DNA of 64,000 bases, from positions 44,653,079 through 44,717,078 of the forward strand of contig CM049309.1 of the NCBI GenBank assembly GCA_026874595.1, written 5' to 3'. The DNA is from Sipunculus nudus (Eukaryota; Annelida; Sipuncula; Golfingiida; Sipunculidae). The translations under genes and the position numbers were made by a program. The notes beneath the pieces were generated by a model. It ran no database searches. It was not told the origin of the DNA and was given only the letters and a program-made list of their open reading frames with translations. Below, in pieces: positions 49,601 through 61,600 of this stretch (position 1 is the first letter of the stretch; every line of letters starts with the position of its first letter).

Positions 49601-52600
49601 AGGGGTCACAATGGACATAGCTCAGACACACTTTGAGACGCCCACTAAGTCTGTGACTTTACTTGATGCTCCAGGTCACAAGGACTTCATTCCTAACATG
49701 ATTACAGGTCTGTACTATGGTGTTTCTTATAGAAGGTCTGAAATTCTCCATATTTTAAATCTACTTTCCAGATATTTTCTCTAGACATGAGGGTTCAAGT
49801 GGATTTTACTGTTTGTTCAATATTGTAATTCTCCTTGAAACTGGCAGTAATTTCATAAAGTAGATACAGGATGCAAAAATACTTGGTTAATTCAAGGCAA
49901 TATCAATATGACAAAGGTTTGAAATTAAATGAAAAAATCTCAGTGTGGTAACTGTTTTGGTGACCTAGGTAACGTGCATAAAAACATGCATTAAATGCTG
50001 AATTGATGCAAGTATATGCAAACTTTAATGTAACCATATAAGGTAGACTGTTAAAAGCTTGAAAAAAGTTCAGATTTTGATGATCTCTTTTCTCTTGAAT
50101 TAAGTTCTATTCTACAATGTTTCATACATCCAATGTCAATTTAAAAAAATCAGGGGTTACCAAAATTCACAATGAAGAATCGAGGGGAAACCTCAGAAAA
50201 TAAACTGTTATTTATAAGTCATGGGTATTTATTTGTACAGGTGCTGCACAAGCTGATGTGGCCATTCTTGTGATCAACGCAACTCGAGGGGAGTTTGAAA
50301 CAGGATTTGATTCTGGTGGTCAGACAAGAGAGCATGCCATGCTCATCCGTTCACTAGGTCAGTCAGCAAAACAGTGATGTAGTGGTCTGGACTTAAGACC
50401 ACTTTTTTAGAGACTTGGACTTGGACCAGAGGGTCCTACACTCAGACCTGTACTAGACTTGGATGTAATGACTTGAGAAATCAGGCCGTGTCCTTTTCGA
50501 GTCCAATTATAAAAAAAAATAAAATCAATTATAATAAAGACTTAAGTGCATTTGTGAACTACTGACAAAATAATACAAAATAATAACACTACATATTCCA
50601 AGTTTTGCCCAGCATCTGGACCTATAAATATGATTAACCATTATTGTAAAAGCAAATGTGAACTAACTTAAAAATGTGCCTGGTAATCTGAAATTTAAAG
50701 TTGAATTGCTTTTTTAGGATATTTGTATTGGACTCGGACTTGCACTTGGAATGTAGTTCCAAATGACTTGGACTCAGAGAAGGTGGACTTGGACTCGAAC
50801 TTGCATTCAGACTCGAATGGTTTGGACATGGTATATTAACAGTAAGATTTTCCTGTTCTTTTAATTAATTTTATGCCCAAGCAGTAATATGAATAATTTT
50901 GGTTTGCATTCAGACATTTTCCACTTTAGTTTTGCTTCTTGACTTGATGATATTATGATGTTGACTATTTGTTTTAGGTGTTTCTCAACTGCTGGTAGCC
51001 ATCAACAAGATGGACACTGTGGAGTGGTCTAAGGAGAGGTTTGAAGAAATAACTAAAAAACTCAGCACCTTCCTGAAGCAAGCTGGCTTCAAGGAGAATG
51101 ATGTCATGTTCGTGCCCTGCAGCGGCTTGAGTGGTCAGAACCTGACGAAACCCCCAGAGGAGCCCAGGCTGGCTGCTTGGTACAAAGGACAGACACTGGC
51201 CGATAGCATAGGTAAATCAGGAGCTAAATCTTTTTGATGAACTCCAACAGTATAACTTGGTCTTGTATGATTTATATAGATCATTAAAACATTGAAGGCT
51301 CATATGTGTGTCTGTTTACCATAAGACAAAAGAAACACTAATCTGAAGCTTGAAAAATCTTTATTTGTAAAATTTTGTGGTATGGCCACCAGGTCGCATG
51401 CCCACTGTGTTTATGTTGGTGCCACTGATCTCGCCTGATGCCAGCTTATATGGGTTTGTGTACAAGAATAACCCTACAGTTTTAGAACAAAATATAGTCA
51501 GAAACCATTACATTTAAGCAGAACACTATATTATATGTATATTTAATATGCCTGGTATGGGAATAGGTCCCTTTAATATTTCTTGCATTAGCTAGCATTA
51601 ATTTTATCAATGCCAGTGAAAATGAGTGTTTATATTTAAACCATGTCCTTCTTTTAGTTCTGTATGTGTGAGTATCCTTGTGTCTTTGTTGAAAGGGTTG
51701 GTGGGGGGGGGGGGGCATTGAGGAGAGGTAGATTTGATTAAATTTATCCATTTTCCTGGTTCAAGATGTTTCTGGTGGATCAGTTATCTGGGTACTTTTC
51801 AGTCTTGCTAAGCCACAAGGATAGTCTTTGTTCCTGTGCCCTTCTTTTTTTCTGATTTTTATGTCAAATAATACCTTATTTATAAATTTCACTGAATAAA
51901 ATCTCCATGCATCAAAATAAATGAAGATATCTAAGAAGAGGTGTACACATGTTTTTATATCAGTATATCAACACAGCAAAGATTGTTTTATAATAGTTAT
52001 TATTTTTTTCAGATAAGTTCCGGCCTCCTGAGCGACCCATAGACAAGCCTCTCAGACTTTGTGTGGCTGACGTATTCAAGGGCTCCAGCAGTGGGATTGC
52101 TATGGCAGGAGCAGTCCAGGCTGGTACAGTCCAGGTTGGAGAGAAGGTCCTTGTTATGCCACAGGCTGAACAGGCTGTCATCAAAAGTGAGTATTCTCAG
52201 TTTGGACTGTGACTTAATCATGAAGAATAAAGGAAATTTTCAATTTTTAAAGGTATAAAACTACACTGTTTACAGTATTATGTACTGTACAATACAACTT
52301 CCCAGTTATAGACGTGTGTAACCTGTGATATTGCCTATAATACAGAGATGTCTGTATTATACAGGCTACTGACCTATGAGTCTGCTTATTCTGGGACAGT
52401 CTCAAGAATCTATATTAGAAAGGTTTTCACAAAACGTAGGTGGAAATTTCCCTGTATAAAACCACTAGTCTTTTTCCCTTTTTGTCATCTTTCTACATGG
52501 CCAGGTTTTGCACCCAAATTATTTCTGACCATTTAACAGTTTGTTTAACAAAAATCTGCATGTCATTTTTATATTCTATGAATTCAAGGTACCTGCACAG

Positions 52601-55600
52601 TTCTTTATTTGTTAGCTAGCTTTTCAGAGGCCAGGAGCCTGTTTCATTATTATTATGTTAGGCTTTTACATAATAAAAAAAAATTAGATATTTTGATGGT
52701 TACTGTAGAACATCTAGCATACCTTTGGCTTCACCCAAAAGATGAATGTAGTCATTGTTTAAAAAACAACCAGGTGTTATGGACATTTAATTGTTGAAGT
52801 TATAATAAAGTGCTGCTAAGCAGATTTGTCTTCATTATAAAGACTGATGTACCAGTATTACTTAAGTTGATTTTTAGGTGGTATGAAACTTGTATGTTAG
52901 AAATTATGTCAGGCAGTAGTGAACCAAAACAATCAGTACCAATAACATTCATGGTATTAGTGTGAATCTGTAGCTGTTGTCCATTGAAGTGCTAAATAAT
53001 ATTACAAATGTTGTGATAAGAAAATGAAATGTTCCATCGTGTGATCAGACATGGGGCAAATACTTTGCAAATGTATTTGAATATGAATTTTAATACAAAT
53101 AAAAAAACAGGTAAAAAGAAAGTATTTGAATACAAATCCTAATACTTTCAAAATGTGTTGATGAATGAATACATGAATAAATTTTGTTTTAATAATTATT
53201 TATTTGCGTGACAGTTTCCTCGATTTAAAGGTGTCTTGGTTTATTTCAGGTATTCTAATTGATGAAGGGCCGTCACAGTTTGCGTTTGCTGGTGACGCTG
53301 TGACAATAACTCTTACTGGGATTGAACAGACAGATGTTGGAATAGGTGAGTCAAGTCATCAATTGCAGTCAGTTTTGTTTTTGGATACAGATAATTCATG
53401 TCAGATGCATGTATATTAAATTATTAATTTATACATGAATAAGCATCAGTATGAATAGTAAATTTATCATTGTATCCCCAGACAAAGTCGGGGGATACTA
53501 TGTTTTCATGACGGTCCCGCCGCCACATATAAATCTTGTTGGCCCGATAACTCAAAAAATATTTCAGGGATCTCTACCAAACTTGGTATATGTGTAGATA
53601 TGGGTGAGAGGACGACGCCTATCTAAAATGAGGTGATGACCTTTACTAAGAGAGTGTCCTTGACCTTGAATAGGTCCAATTTTGGGGAAAATCACACAAA
53701 TTCTTAAATATCTCAAGAAATCTTGCATGGATTGATCCCAAAATCAAGTTGATCGAAGATCATGGATAGGGTTGTCATGTTCCAGAAACTGGTGGCGCCA
53801 CCTATTATTCTTTACTTGTTTTCGTACCTTTTAATACCCTAAAAATTGCCACTTGACAGTACTGTGGGCATTTTAAGTCAAATATTATGGACAGATTTCT
53901 TTTATATTATGCATATTCATAGATATAGGTTATGGGATGATGTTTATTTAAATTGGGATCATGACCTTTCCTATGAGAGTGGCCTTGACCTTGAATATTC
54001 CCATATTTGGTGAAATTCACTCAAAATCTTTAATATCTCTGTAAGGGATACATGGAATGATCCAAAAATCAAATTGACCAAAGATCTTGGATGGCTTTGT
54101 CTTTTGCATAAGATAGGTGGCGCCACCTTTTGTCATTTTCTTGTTAAAATGATGTTAACGCAATAACTTTGTAAGAATTTGAGATACAGTCACCAAACCC
54201 ACAGGTTTGATGCATCTTATCAAAGACTAGGTCAAGTTCGAACATGGATGACCTAGGTGCATTTTTTCAAGGTCACAGCAGCGATTATGCGAAAATGATA
54301 TAAGGGCAATAACTCAAAAAGAATTTGTGATACAGTCATCAAACCTACAGTTTAGATGCATCTTAATAAGGGCTAGGCCAAGTTCGGATATGGATGACCT
54401 TGATGCATTTTTCAGGGTCACAGAGGCGATAACGCTGAAATGATGTTAACCTTAATATCTCACTGAGGGATGCATGGATTGGTCCAAAAATCATATTGAC
54501 ATAAGATATTTGATAGCATTGTTATCTGCAGAAGACAGGTGGCGCCACCTTATGTTGTTTTCTTGCTAAAATGATGTGTAAACGGAATAACTTTGTAAGA
54601 ATTTGAGATACAATCACCAAACCCACAGGTTTGATGCATCTTATCATAGACTAGGTCAAGTTCGAACATGGATGACCTAGATGCATTTTTTCAAGGTCAC
54701 AGCAGCGATTATGCGAAAATGATATTAGGGCAATAACTCAAAAAGAATTTGTGATACAGTCACCAAACCTACAGTTTAGATGCATCTTATCAAGGGCTTG
54801 GTCAAATTTGAACATGGATGACCTTGATACATTTTTAGCTCAGCTGACTATAAGTCATCTGAGCTATAGTCGTGGTCCATTGTCCGTCGTCCGTCCGTCT
54901 GTCCGTCCGTCCGTCCGTCCGTCCGTCCGTCCGTCCGTAGATGTGGCACGTTTTGAAACCTTAAGACCTAGGAATCCAAAATTCGGCATAATGTTAGATG
55001 TCCCCAAGATCTCCTACAAAGCCGAAAACTGGGCGTTTGCAACTTCGTTCCTTTGAGAAATTAAGGAAAAACCTCAATTTTTTATTAAAAACCTATTTTC
55101 ACACTTCAGGACTGCCTAATATCAAAACCACTCATCTGTTTTACCTCATATTTACCATAAATATTCCTCTATATAGTTCCTATGTACATGCCAGAAATTA
55201 TGTCTGTATTATTTAATTTAAAAAAGTTATGGGCCCAAACACAATGCATTTTGTAAAAAATCAGAAAAGATATTTGATCACTTAACACAAAAAATGTTAA
55301 TGCTATGGACCTTTTTTCCAGTAATATAACTTAAATTAATCAAAATTAAATTGTATACCCAAAATTAGATGAAAATCTTTTAAATTTTTTAAAATATTAA
55401 TAAAAATAAAAAATTGGTACCTTAAATTTTGCCCAACTTTGACCATGGCACGTTTTTTTCCTGTAAGTACTGTGGATTTAATTTTCACAGCATGTTTTTG
55501 TTAGCATTTCAACTGTTAACACAAAAAATTTGAAACCAGTTGATCAAAAACTGTAGATTTTAATCAAGTTTTCAAGCACCATGTAACATATTGTTTACAT

Positions 55601-58600
55601 CAAGCTAGTGTTATGCAGTTTGCAAGAGCTCAGCTCCCCAGCTTCAGCTCTAAGTTCCTTAAATTCGGCATACAGTTAGATGTCTCCAAAATGCCCTACC
55701 ATGCCAAGAATTTGGTCACTAGGACATTCGAGATATTAATGAAAAACTTCATTTTTCCATTAAAAACCCATTGTTACACTTCAAGACTGCCTAATATCAA
55801 AACCACTGATCTGACTTTAATCATAAATAATATACATATTTTTCATTCTCTATGCACATGCCAGAATGATGTCAGTATTGTGTAATTGTTTTAAGTTATG
55901 GGCCCAAACATAATGCACTTTGTAAAAAATCAAGAAATATATTTACTCCCTTAACAAGAGCATTGCTGAAGCTAGAGATTTTTTTGTCAGGGATGTAACA
56001 TTATTTAATCAAGATTCAATTGAATACCCAAAATTAGTTCTGAATTTTTCAAATTTTATTTAGTATAAATATAAAATTAGTTACTTAAATTTTGCCCAAC
56101 TGTGACCATGGCACGTTTGTTTCCCGTGAGCACTGTTGATATAATTTTCATATCATGCACACATAAGCATTTCAGCTTTTTAGTTTAGAAAGCTAAAAAG
56201 AAATTGGCCAAAAATTGTAGCTTTTATTAATGTTTTTTATGAGACCCTGTCAGACTTTGGCTCTCTCCAGCCCCTCTTGAGTCACCTGTATGTTGACCTT
56301 GTTGACCTTTCATCAAATTATGCACGCTTGAGGCGAGGCATACATGGAATCCAGGCAGCTTATGGCAAGCCACAGTTGATCCAGGTGTCCAACCCAACTC
56401 ATCTAGTAGTTTTAACCAAGAACATAACAAAAAACAATAAATTAATAAATTTTTATTGGTTTTTAATAACAAATTAAAGAAAAATAGAAAAGGAATTTGT
56501 TAGTTTATAATAATAGGGAATTAACTTGCAGTTACTGATGATATAAGAATCTTGTATCGATGGGTAGAATGTCACATATTCCAAATAACACCATGCAGTC
56601 ACCTATGGCATTTTTCAGTTCAATTTTAATGATAAAGAAGTAAATCATATAATTCATTACTAATCATTAGGGATCATATGAAGGAAATTAGACAAAGATG
56701 CAGTTGATAATATTAATCTAGATTCCTGCTGTGTCTAGTGTGTACAATGATGTGAAATTAGTCCAAAATGAATTTTTTACAGTTATTTTTTAATATAAAT
56801 AAAAGCCATAAAACCAGGTACTTATGATCATTATTTAAATGTGTGAATTTTGTATATTCTGGATTCTCAACATCATTGTTTGGTGAAAACTGAATAAATT
56901 CCAGACATGGTGCAAATACTTTGTAATTGTATTTAAATACGAATATGATTTTGTACTCCATTATAAAATTTCTTGCATAAAGAATGGGAATTCAGGTAAA
57001 AATGAAAATATATGAATACTCATGCAAATACTTTCAAAATGTATTCATGAATGCATTTATGAATATATTCTTTAATATTATTTTAATAATCATATCAGTT
57101 ATATTTCATTTTAAAAAATCATATGATTCTCTTATTATTTTTAATAAAAATTATATTTGGGACAGTATTTGTATTTTTTTTAATAAATAGTTAAACTCTT
57201 ATATTATATGTTCTGCTTATAAGTTATATGGCCAAGTCAAAATCTGTGTGACAATAGTACTCCATTTGTTAATAAAATAAATGAAATCAATCCTCTTCCC
57301 TGTCTCCAAAGGTACTATCAAAATCATACATAAGCTAAACAACAACAACTCATAATACAGCTTATATTTATTACCACACAAAACCAGCATGTGCCTCATT
57401 TCTAAATAATATTTTTTTATCATATATAACAGCTGAGCGTCGTGACCCATAGGTCCCTTGTTTCAAGGTCACAGCAGCGATAATGTTTAAATGAAATTAC
57501 GCAATAACTCGAAAAAAAATTGTTAGTACAGTCACCATGAGATATTTTTCAACTGGATCATGAGCTCTCCTATGAGAGTGACCTTTACCTTAAATATGCC
57601 CATACCTATAAGAAACCATGGTGGCTTGCCAAGTGTCAGTCTCTGCATCTGAATTCAAAATGGGATCCTATTCTTCGAGGCTGGGGGGGGGGGGGGGGGG
57701 GTGTTTATTGTCTGGGGATACTATGGCAACTGCGGTGCCAAGAAATATCTAGTTGACTTTGTTTTCTAATACTACAAGTTGAGCAGTTTTGTGATTATGA
57801 ATTTTGTTTCTGTTGGTACAGTGTTATATATGATATGTGATAATTTTTTAGCTCAGCTGACTATAAGTCATCTGAGCTATAGTCGTGGTCCATTGTCCGT
57901 CGTCCGTCCATCCGTCTGTCCGTCCGTCCGTAGATGTGGCACGTTTTGAAACCGTAAGACCTAGGAATCCAAAATTTGGCATAATGTTAGATGTCCCCAA
58001 GATCTCCTACCAAGCTGAAAACTGGGTCTTTTCGACTTCGTTCCTTTGAGAAATTAAGGAAAAACCTCAATTTTTATGCCCCCGCCACAAAGTGGCCGGG
58101 GCATATAGTTTTACCCATGTCCGTCCTTCCGTCATTCCAAAATCAAACAGTTGTACGGCCTTTTTTTCGCAATGCCTGCAGATATTGGCCTGATTTTTGG
58201 TGTGTGGGCAGATAATGACCAGTTACAGATCGAGTTCCAGTTTCGTCCCGGTTGACCTACTTTTGACCGTTTTACTGCTCCTAAACTTAGAAAATTTCAT
58301 GAAAAATAGAAATTTTCATGACATATACACATGTACGGACTTCTTTTCGCAATGCCTGCAGATATTGGCCAGATTTTTGGTGTGTGGGCAGATAATGACC
58401 AGTTACAGATCGAGTTCGCGTTTTGTCCCTCTTGACCTTCTTTTGACCATTTTACGGCTCCTTAAACTTAGAAAATTTCATGAAAAACATAAATTTTCAT
58501 GACAAATACACATGTACAGATTTTTTTTCGCAATGCCTGCAGATATTGGCCTGATTTTTGGTGTGTGGGCAGATATTGACCAGTTACAGATCGAGTTCGC

Positions 58601-61600
58601 ATTTTGTCCCAGTTGACCTACTTTTGACCGTTTTACGGCTCTTGAACATAGAAAATTTCATGAAAAATAGAAATTTTCATGACAAATACACATGTACAGA
58701 TTTTTTTTCACAATGCCTGCAGATATTGGCCTGATTTTTGGTGCATGGGCAGATAATGACCAGTTACAGATCAAGTTCATGTTTTGTCCCAGTTGACCTA
58801 CTTTTTGACTGTTTGACGGTGCCCTAACATAGAAAATTTCATAGAAAATATAAATTTTCATGACAAGTGCACATGTACAGACTTTTTTTCGCAATGACAG
58901 CAGATACGGGCCTGATTTTTGGTGTGTGGGCAGATAATGACCATCTAGAGATCAAGTTCTTGTTTTGTCCTAGTTGACTCACTTTTGACCTTGACTGCTC
59001 CTGAATGTAGAAAGTTTAATGAAAAATAGAAATTTTCATAACAAATGCATATGTATGGACTTTTTTCTGCAGTGCCTGCTATCGGATACCACCCTGATTT
59101 TTTGTGTGGGCAGATAATGACCAGTTACAGATCGAGTTCACGTTTCGTCCCCGTTGACCTACTTTTGACCATACAACACCTCCTGAACTTAAAAAATTTT
59201 ACAAAATTTAACAAATGTTTCTAATTTGCCCAAGGCGGGGGCATTCGTGTCGTTCCGACACATCTAGTGTTGGGTACTGGAAAAATATCTTTTAGAGATT
59301 TTTCTTAAGGGGGGGCGTGTGACACAAATGTGCTACCTGCCTAGTGTATGTCAAGTGGAATTTCATAAAATAATGAACTAAGTTAGGGAAAACATAATTT
59401 CTATGGTGATTTAACAGTTTATATTAAATTGGAATATCAGATCATAAAGTGTAGTTGGAGAGACGGAGTTAATAATAATTGGTAAAGTTGTCAGCTGTTG
59501 TTGTCATCCTGTTTGTTTACATCCATGCCGACGACGCTGGTGGATTGTTCAATAGTACTTTATTTATTATGTAAGTAAATGGACTTACTGTACCAAGATT
59601 TATTATAATTAGATGACAGAAGGTTCTAGAGAATTCAGGTAATGTGTAATTTCCAATAGGTAAATTCTAGAAAATCCCATAGGTGCTAGTCTTGACAAGA
59701 AACGACTTGATTATTCTAGAGACTTCTAGAAGTTTCGGTTACCCAGGTATAAATAGGGCGGTGTCAAGGCCGGTAAAGGAAGAAGAAGGGAATGAATTTG
59801 GAAGTTACTGTCAACTGGTGACAGGTCGTTTTATGTCAACGACGGATTAGTTGAACACCGAGCGGGGTGTGTTATAAATTCCGCGAGGACAGTATTAGTC
59901 CTGGAGAGAATATAGATAGTTGTAGCCGATCAGGGCGTCAGAAGATATACGTGATTGGTATTTGCTGAAGACGTTGTTATTGTGAGATTGGAGCCAGTCA
60001 AGGACGACGGTGGCCAATTGTTGGATGTTACCGGAATAAACCATGTTCTTCAGTTCAGACAACGAGTGGTATTTTGGACTTTTCTGTGTGAAAGAACTCG
60101 GGAATATATGTCTGCTGCGTGTGTGGTGTGACAACATGTACAGACTTTTTTTTCAAAACCTGCAGATATTGGCCTGATTTTTGGTGTGTGGGCAGATAAT
60201 GACCAGTTACAGATCAAGTTCTTGTTTTGTCCCAGTTGACCTACTTTTGACTGTTTGACGATGCTCTAACATAGAAAATTTCATGAAAAAGTGCACATTT
60301 ACAGACTTTTTTTCGCAGTGCCTGCGGATACGGGCCTGATTTTTGTTGTGTAGGCAGATAATGACCAGTTACAGATCAAGTTCTTATTTTGTCCCAGTTG
60401 ACCTACTTTTGACCATTTGACTGCTCCTGAACATAGAAAGTTTCATGAAAAATAGAAATTTTCAAAACAAATGCATATGTACTGACTTTTTTTCCTCAAT
60501 ACCTGCAGATACCACCCTGATTCTATATGTATGGGCAGATAATGACAGTTACAGATCGAGTTCATGTTTCGTCCTGGTTGACCTACTTTTGATTGTTTTA
60601 CGGCTCCTAAACATAGAAAATTTCATCAAAGACAGAAATTTTCATGGAAAATGCACATGTATGGACTTTTTTTCACAATGCCTGCAGATACTGGCCTGAT
60701 TTTTGGTGTGTTGCTTGATAATGACCTGTTACAGATTTAGTTTGCATTTTGCCCTTTTGACCTACTTTTGACCATACAACACCTCCTGAACTTAAAAAAT
60801 GTTTCAAAATTTAACAAATGTTTCTAATTTGCCCCAGGCGGGGGCATTCGTGATGTTCCGATGTTCTAGTTTATTAAAAACCTATTTTCACACTTCAGGA
60901 CTGCCTAATATCAAAACCACTCATTTGTTTTTCCTCATATTTACCATAAATATTCCTCTATATAGTTCCTATGTACATTCAAGAAATTATGTCTGTATTA
61001 TATAATTTAAAAAAGTTATGGACCCAAACATAATGCATTTTGTAAAAAATCAGGAAGGATATTTGATCACTTAACACAAAACATGTTAAAGCTATGGACC
61101 TTTTTTCCAGTAATATAAGTTTAATTAATCAAAATTAAATTGTATACCCAAAATTAGATGAAAATCTTTTAAATTTTTTAAAATATTAATAAAAATAAAA
61201 AATTGGTACCTTAAATTTTGCCCAACATTTGACCATGGCACGTTTTTTTCCTGTAAGTACTGTGGATTTAATTTTCACAGCATGTTTTTGTTAGCTTTTC
61301 AACTGTTAACACCAAAAATTTGAAACCAGTTGATCAAAAACTGTAGATTTTATTCAAGTTTTCAAGCACCATGTCACATCAAGTTTACATCAAGCTAGTG
61401 TTATGCAGTTTGCTAGAGCTCAGCTCCCCAGCTTCAGCTCTAAGTTCCTTAAGTTTAGCATACAGTTAGATGTCTCCAAAATCCCCCACCATGCCAAGAA
61501 TTTTATCACTAGGGCTTAATTCCTTCGAAATATTAATGAAAAACTTCATTTTTCCATTAAAAACCCATTGTTACACTTCAAGACTGCCTAATATCAAAAC

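Larger units (their letters stand above)
58078..60869 (+). mobile_element. Family B element(s) inserted in A2
   Basis: The left end TGCCCCCGCCACAAAGTGGC forms a hairpin with CGGGGCA and is followed by tagttttacccatgtccgtc and monomers of about 185 bp. One complete right end (GGCGGGGGCATTCGTGTCG, then ttccgacacatctag) closes at 59267. After the LTR, monomers resume and a second, degenerate right end closes at 60869. TTTAT at 58073-58077 and 60870-60874 looks like the target duplication, and A1 has a single TTTAT there. Confidence 0.8.

Noticed and set aside
59268-60136. A heat-shock protein gene promoter with its gene
   Set aside because: No Hsp coding sequence follows; LTR-like termini and an early poly(A) signal fit a solo LTR better.
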